Of a stretch of DNA of 64,000 bases, positions 26,101 to 32,100 are shown piece after piece. Location: positions 1 to 64,000 of the forward strand of contig CAZNYC010000001.1 of assembly GCA_964577175.1 (NCBI GenBank). The letters are read 5' to 3'. Under the pieces are notes generated by a model, which was not told where the DNA came from, did not search any database, and was given only the letters and a program-made list of their open reading frames with translations. This DNA comes from BS750m-G62 sp964577175. Its GTDB lineage: Bacteria > Planctomycetota > Phycisphaerae > FEN-1346. Position numbers and translations under genes: made by a program. Each line of letters begins with the position of its first letter. Position 1 is the stretch's first letter.

Positions 26101-29100
26101 GGGCCCGGTCCAGAACCTGAGGCTGCTGAACCTGCTCGGCAACGGCCTGGACACCGACAGCCACGACATCTACCTGCCCCTGCTCGGCGACCGCGTCACC
26201 AACGAGGATTACGAACTGCTGGTCGAGCCGAACGCGGCCTCGCCCGTGTGGGACCAGGCCATCGATCCGCAGCACCTGCCGTTCAACCCCGTCCTGTATG
26301 GGACCGGCACGATCGAGGGGCTCGAGGCGTACCTTTCCGACCCGGCCGGCTGGGACATGCTCGTCGGCATGGGCGGCTCGCCGGAGGTCCTTCGCTACGC
26401 CGGACCGTACGACGCCGAGCCCGGCGCCTTCCTCGGCCGTCTGGGCTCCACCAAGGCGCCCTGGCAGGAGGGCACGCACCAGGTCGCCGCCGGCGTCTAC
26501 GACGCGTACGGGTTCCTGCTGGTCGTCGACCACGGCACGGACCGGCTCGTCCGGCTCGACCCGGTCACCGGCAAGATTCTCCAGACGGCGAACCTGACCG
26601 GCATGGGCGGCCTGCACGGGCCCACGGACATCACCACCTACGGCAACAAGGCGTACCTGGCGGATCCGCTCTCGCGGACCCTCCTCGCGTTCGAGGTCAC
26701 GGCCGCGTCCTTCTCCGGGCCGACGCCGGTAACCGCCCTGCCCGGCACGCCGTACACCTACCGCATCGCTTACCTCCCCGGCGACCCGACCGACGGCATC
26801 CTCGTGGGATTCCAGACCGACGACCACACCGACTGGGTCCGGCGCTACGACCTGGACACCGGCGCCGCCTGGACGGTCATCGACACCGACGACCTCCACT
26901 GGGACGACCTCTGCGACATCGCCGTGGCCGATGACGGCACCATCTACGCGCTCACGTGGGATTTCGTGGGCGGCAGCCACCCGATCGAACTGAACGTCCT
27001 GGCGTTCGCGTCCAACGGCGACCCCCTGAATGCTGGAAATCCGCTGGTCACCGACACCCTGCCCACCGGGGCCCAGGACGCCACCATGGAACTTGGTCCG
27101 GACGGGCGGCTGTACGTGACGAATCCGCCCGAGGCCGCCGTCTGCGTCTACAACCTCGACACGGGCGCGCGCGAGGAAACGCTCGTCTCCGGCGCGGGGG
27201 CGCTCCTGGCGCCGAGTTTCGTCACCTTCCGCCCGCCCACGTATTCGTACGAGGTCGTGACCGACACCGGCGGCGCCGGGGGCGGCGCCGGGGCCCAGTT
27301 GGTCGACGGCGACGTGCGCGACGTCTTCACCTTCGAAACGGCGCCGGGGTATCAGGGCACGGCCCAGATGACCGTCATCGCGCGCGACGCGATGCGCCGG
27401 CCGGGGCTGGGGCGCAACCTGCCCAAGCGAGGCCGCGACGCCGAAATCACCTTCAACCTCCACGCCGGCACGGGCGGCATCTACGGCACCAAGTTCGACG
27501 ACCTCGACGGCGACGCCGAGCGCGATGTCGGCGAACCCGGCCTCGAAAACTGGGTCATCTTCCTGGACCTCAACGCCGACGGCGACCGGGATAGCGGCGA
27601 GCCGTGGACCCTGACGGATGCGAACGGCGACTACGCGCTGGTGGACCTGGACTTCGGCCATTACGTCGTGGCCGAGACGCCCCAGGACCACGCCGGCCAG
27701 ACCTTCCCCGAGCCCGGCCAGGCGGTCGGCGAGACCGTCCTGCTCGACACCGATTTCGAGGAGGGCGAGGACGGCTTCACGATCGAGAACGTCGGCGGCG
27801 GCGCACCCGGCCTGTGGCACCGCTCCGACTACCACGGCGGTGAAGCCGGGCACGGCGGCGACTGGTGCTTCTATTTCGGGCGCGAACCCGAGCACGACTA
27901 CGACACCGGCACCCCCGCCGGCCGCATCATTACCCCCGAAATCAGCCTCGCCGGCGTTACCGACGCCGCCCTCTCGTTCAATTACTACCTGGACGTCGAA
28001 TACAGCCGCAGTTACGACTGGGCCGACGTCTACGTCTCGACCAGCGGCTTCGCCTGGACGAAGGTGGCGTCGCGCTACGGCGAGACGGACCCCGACCTTG
28101 AATGGATCATCGACCGCGAGGAGGTCTCCTCCTGGCACAGCCTCACCGTCGACCTGGACGACTGGCTCGGCGAAGAGATCGTCATCAAGTTCGAGTTCCG
28201 CACCTTCAGCCCGCAGTACAACGACCACGAAGGCTGGCTTGTCGACGACGTGACGGTCACCGCCGACCTTGCCGCTGCGGGCGTCCACGCCGTTCTTGTC
28301 GACGACGACGAGCCGGTCGCCGACGACCGCGACTTCGGCAATCAGCAAATCGTCGACGCCGGTCCCGACCGGCAGGTGGACGAGGGCGACGTTGTGGAAC
28401 TCGACGCCTGGGTGGCGGACCTGGAAGTCGCCTATCTCCTGGAGGACATCAACGGCGCCGGCAGTTCGGGGCCCCTGTGGTTCACCGAATACGCGGGCGA
28501 CCTCTACTTCGCCGCCACCGGCAGCCAGGGACGCGAGTTGTACGTCTGGGACGACAACGCCGTCCAGATGGTCGCCGACATCCGGCCCGGCGCCCTGTCG
28601 TCGTCTCCTTCGGAATTGACCGTCTACGACGGCGCCCTCTACTTCGCCGCCGACGACGGATCGACCGGCACCGAACTGTACCGGTACACGCCCAAAGACG
28701 GCGTCCAGTTGGCCGCCGACATCGCGCCCTCCGGCAGTTCGACCCCGGCGAACCTGTTCGTCTGGGACGGCAACCTGTACTTCTCCGCGTACGAGACCGC
28801 CGCAGTCGGCCGGGAACTGTACGTCCTCAGCGACAAAGGTGCCCACCTCGCGGCGGACGTCAATCCGGAGGGCAGCAGCGACCCCGGCGAATTCGCAGCC
28901 TACGGCGGACATCTCTATTTCGCCGCCACCACCAGGGGGACCGGGCGCGAACTCTACGCCTACGACGGGAACCGCGTTCAGCCGGCGGCCGATATCCGGC
29001 CCGGCACGCCTTCCTCCGAACCCACCGACCTCATTGCCTTCAACGGCTACCTGTTCTTTGCCGCCACCCATCCCGATGCCGGCCGCGAACTGCTCGTCTG

Positions 29101-32100
29101 GGACGGTTCGGAGGTCGCGGTGGCCCTGGACCTGGCTCCCGGCGCCGTCGGGTTCCCGGCCGTCCCACGCAGTTCCTCGCCGCAATACATGACCTACCAT
29201 AAGGGCGGGCTGTACATGGCCGCCACCAACAGCCAGGGCGACCGCGAACTCGTCGCCTGGGACGGCAGCAGCAAGGTCTCCTGGATCGACGTCAACGACG
29301 ACGGCTCCTCGCATCCCTACGACCTCGTCGTGTTCGACAACCGCGTCTACTTCACCGCGAGCGACGACATCCACGGCCAGGAACTGTTCCGCCTCGAAGG
29401 CCTGAAGGCCGTCCTCGCCGCCGACATCCGCGAGGGGGCCTCCTCCAGCCCCGCCGCCATGACACCCTACAACGGGAAACTCTTCTTCCAGGCCGTCGAT
29501 ACCGGCGTCGGCGACGAACTGTTCTGCTTCGATCTCGATCCCGGCCTGGCTTACCACTGGCTGGTCACCGGCGGACCCTATACGAATCCCACGAGTTACG
29601 ACGAGGCCCACTTCGAGTTCACGCCCATCGACGCCGACATCTACCTCGCCACCCTGACCGTGACCGTCGAGGGCACCGGCGACACCTACCAGGACCGGTG
29701 CCGGGTCTTCGCCGACGACGTCCTGCCGACCGTCGAGGCCGGCCCGGACGCCGCCGTCGGCGAGGGCGAGACCTTCGAACGGTCCCTCACCATCGACGAC
29801 CCCGGCTGGGACGACTGGACCGTCACGGTCTCCTGGGGCGACGGCGCCGAGCCCGACGTCTTTCTGCGCTCCGGCACCGACCGCGACGTCGACATCGCCC
29901 ACACCTGGGCCGACGACGGCGAGTTCCCCGTCACCGTGACCGTCGAGGCCGACGGCGAAGACGGCATCTACACCGACACCTTCACGGTCACGGTCGGCGA
30001 ACTGCCGCCGTCCATCGGCCTGACCGGCCACGACGGCACGGAAGGCACGCCGGCCCTGGTCGAGGTCGTGCTCACGGATCCGTCCGGATCGCTCGGCGAG
30101 GGCGCCGAGGGATGGACCTTCACCGTGGACATGGGCGACGGCACCGGGCCGCAGCCGTTCGTCCCGCACGTCGACTTCCCGGACCAGGCCTCCGCCAACC
30201 TCCTGTACGCGTACAACGACGACGGCGACTACGACGTGACCGTGACGGTCGTGGACGACGACGGGACGGAGGTCGCGAAGCACGTCACGCTGAGCATCGC
30301 CAACGTCCCGCCCACGATCACGGACCTGGACGGCGACCAGTTGCTCGGCCAGGACGATACCGGCGCCTACACCGCCGCCGCCACCGATCCCGGCGACGAC
30401 GCCCTCACCTACGAGTGGGACTTCGACGACGGCACCGAGCCCGCCTACGGCCCGGAGGTCACCCACGCCTTCGCCGAGCCCGGCACGTACATGGTTGAAG
30501 TAACCGTCGGCGACGGGCAGGACGAGACCTCCAAGGAAATCAAGGTTCAGGTGGACGACGACCTGCCGCCGACCGTGACCGGCACCGGCCCGTCGGCCGT
30601 CGGGGCGGAGGGCGTGCTCGCGGGGACGCTCGGCGACATCGTCCTGCACGTCAGCGAACCGCTCGACCCCGCCGACGCGGCCGACCCGGTCAATTACCTA
30701 CTCCTCGAAGCCGGCCCGAGCGGCGCGTTCGACGACGGCGACGACGTGCCCTGCGCCCTGACCCCGCAGTACGTGCCCGGCCAGACGCAGGTCACCCTGG
30801 CAGTGGATGCCGGACCGCTCGCCGGCGGCCTCTACCGTCTCACGGCGCGCGGCGAGACGAGCCTCCACGACCCGGCCGGCAACCGCCTGGACGGCGACGG
30901 CGACGGCGACGAGGGCGGCGATTACGTCCGCCTCTTCCAGGTCGTCACCGATGTCGTCTGGGGAGGCGCCTTCGGCAGCGATTGGGACGTGGCCGGCAAC
31001 TGGTGGGGCGACCAGGTGCCGGGCCCCGCCATGACGGCCGTCTTCGACCAGGATACGCCCAACCAGCCCGCCCTCTTCCTCGACGGATCCGTCGGGCATC
31101 TCGACCTGCGCAGCGCCGGTTGGACCATCCATGGCCACGAGCAGACGCTCGTCGTCGGCGGCATCAACAGCACCGGGCCGGGCAACAACACTCTTGAACC
31201 GGACGTCGAACTCGCACGCGACGCCACGTGGACCGTCGGCGACGGTAACAGTCTCGTCCTGAACGGCCCCCTCGGCGGCGGCGACCACACGCTCACGAAG
31301 GACGGCGAGGGGACGCTCGTCCTGGCCGGCGGCCAGGATCACGGAAGCGGCCTGTCGCTCGCCATCACCGGCGGCACGGTGCGGGCGGAGGGTGGCGAAA
31401 CGCTCGACCTGGACGGCCTCTCCATGAACTCGACCCTCGACCTCACGACCGGCAGCCTCGCCGTCGACTACGAGCCGGGCGCCAGCCCGTTCGACGACGT
31501 CGAAGCCTGGGTCGTCTCCGGCTATGGCGGCGGGACGTGGGACGGCACGGGCGTCGCCTCGAGCACGGCCGCGAACGACGGCATGCCCACCGCCCTCGGC
31601 GTCGGCGACAACACCGACCCGCTCCTCGGCCTCGCGGACCTGGAAGGCGAACCCCTCGACCCCGACGGCTCCGACGTCCTCGTCACATTCACCTGGTACG
31701 GCGACGTGAATCTCGACGGCGTCGTCGATGCCGCCGACTACGCCATCATGGACCAGTCGTGGAACAACGGGTCGCAGAGCCCGGCGGGCGGCGGCCAGTG
31801 GCGGTGGGCGTGCGGCGACGTGAACTACGACGGCATCGTCGACGCGGCCGACTACGCCCTCATCGACCAGGTGTGGAACCACTACGGGGGCCAGACGCTG
31901 GCCGGTTCGTCCGAGCCCGAGCCCCTCGCTTCGCCGCCGGACGGTGCGCTCGCACCGCGTCTCGACATGTCCAACGAGACGGCGATGCCGGCAGAGGGCA
32001 CGGGCGACGGCGGCGGCAGGCCGGCCGCGACGGCACCGTCCCCCGTGCCGACGGGCTCCTTCGAGGCCGAGGCCCGGACGACACCTGCGCCATTCCGTGG

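Noticed and set aside
15011..30649. Two further minus-strand frames of 2,436 and 2,764 codons (15011-22321 and 22355-30649)
   Set aside because: Same explanation: they mirror the giant gene, lack family motifs, and the plus strand carries clear domains throughout.
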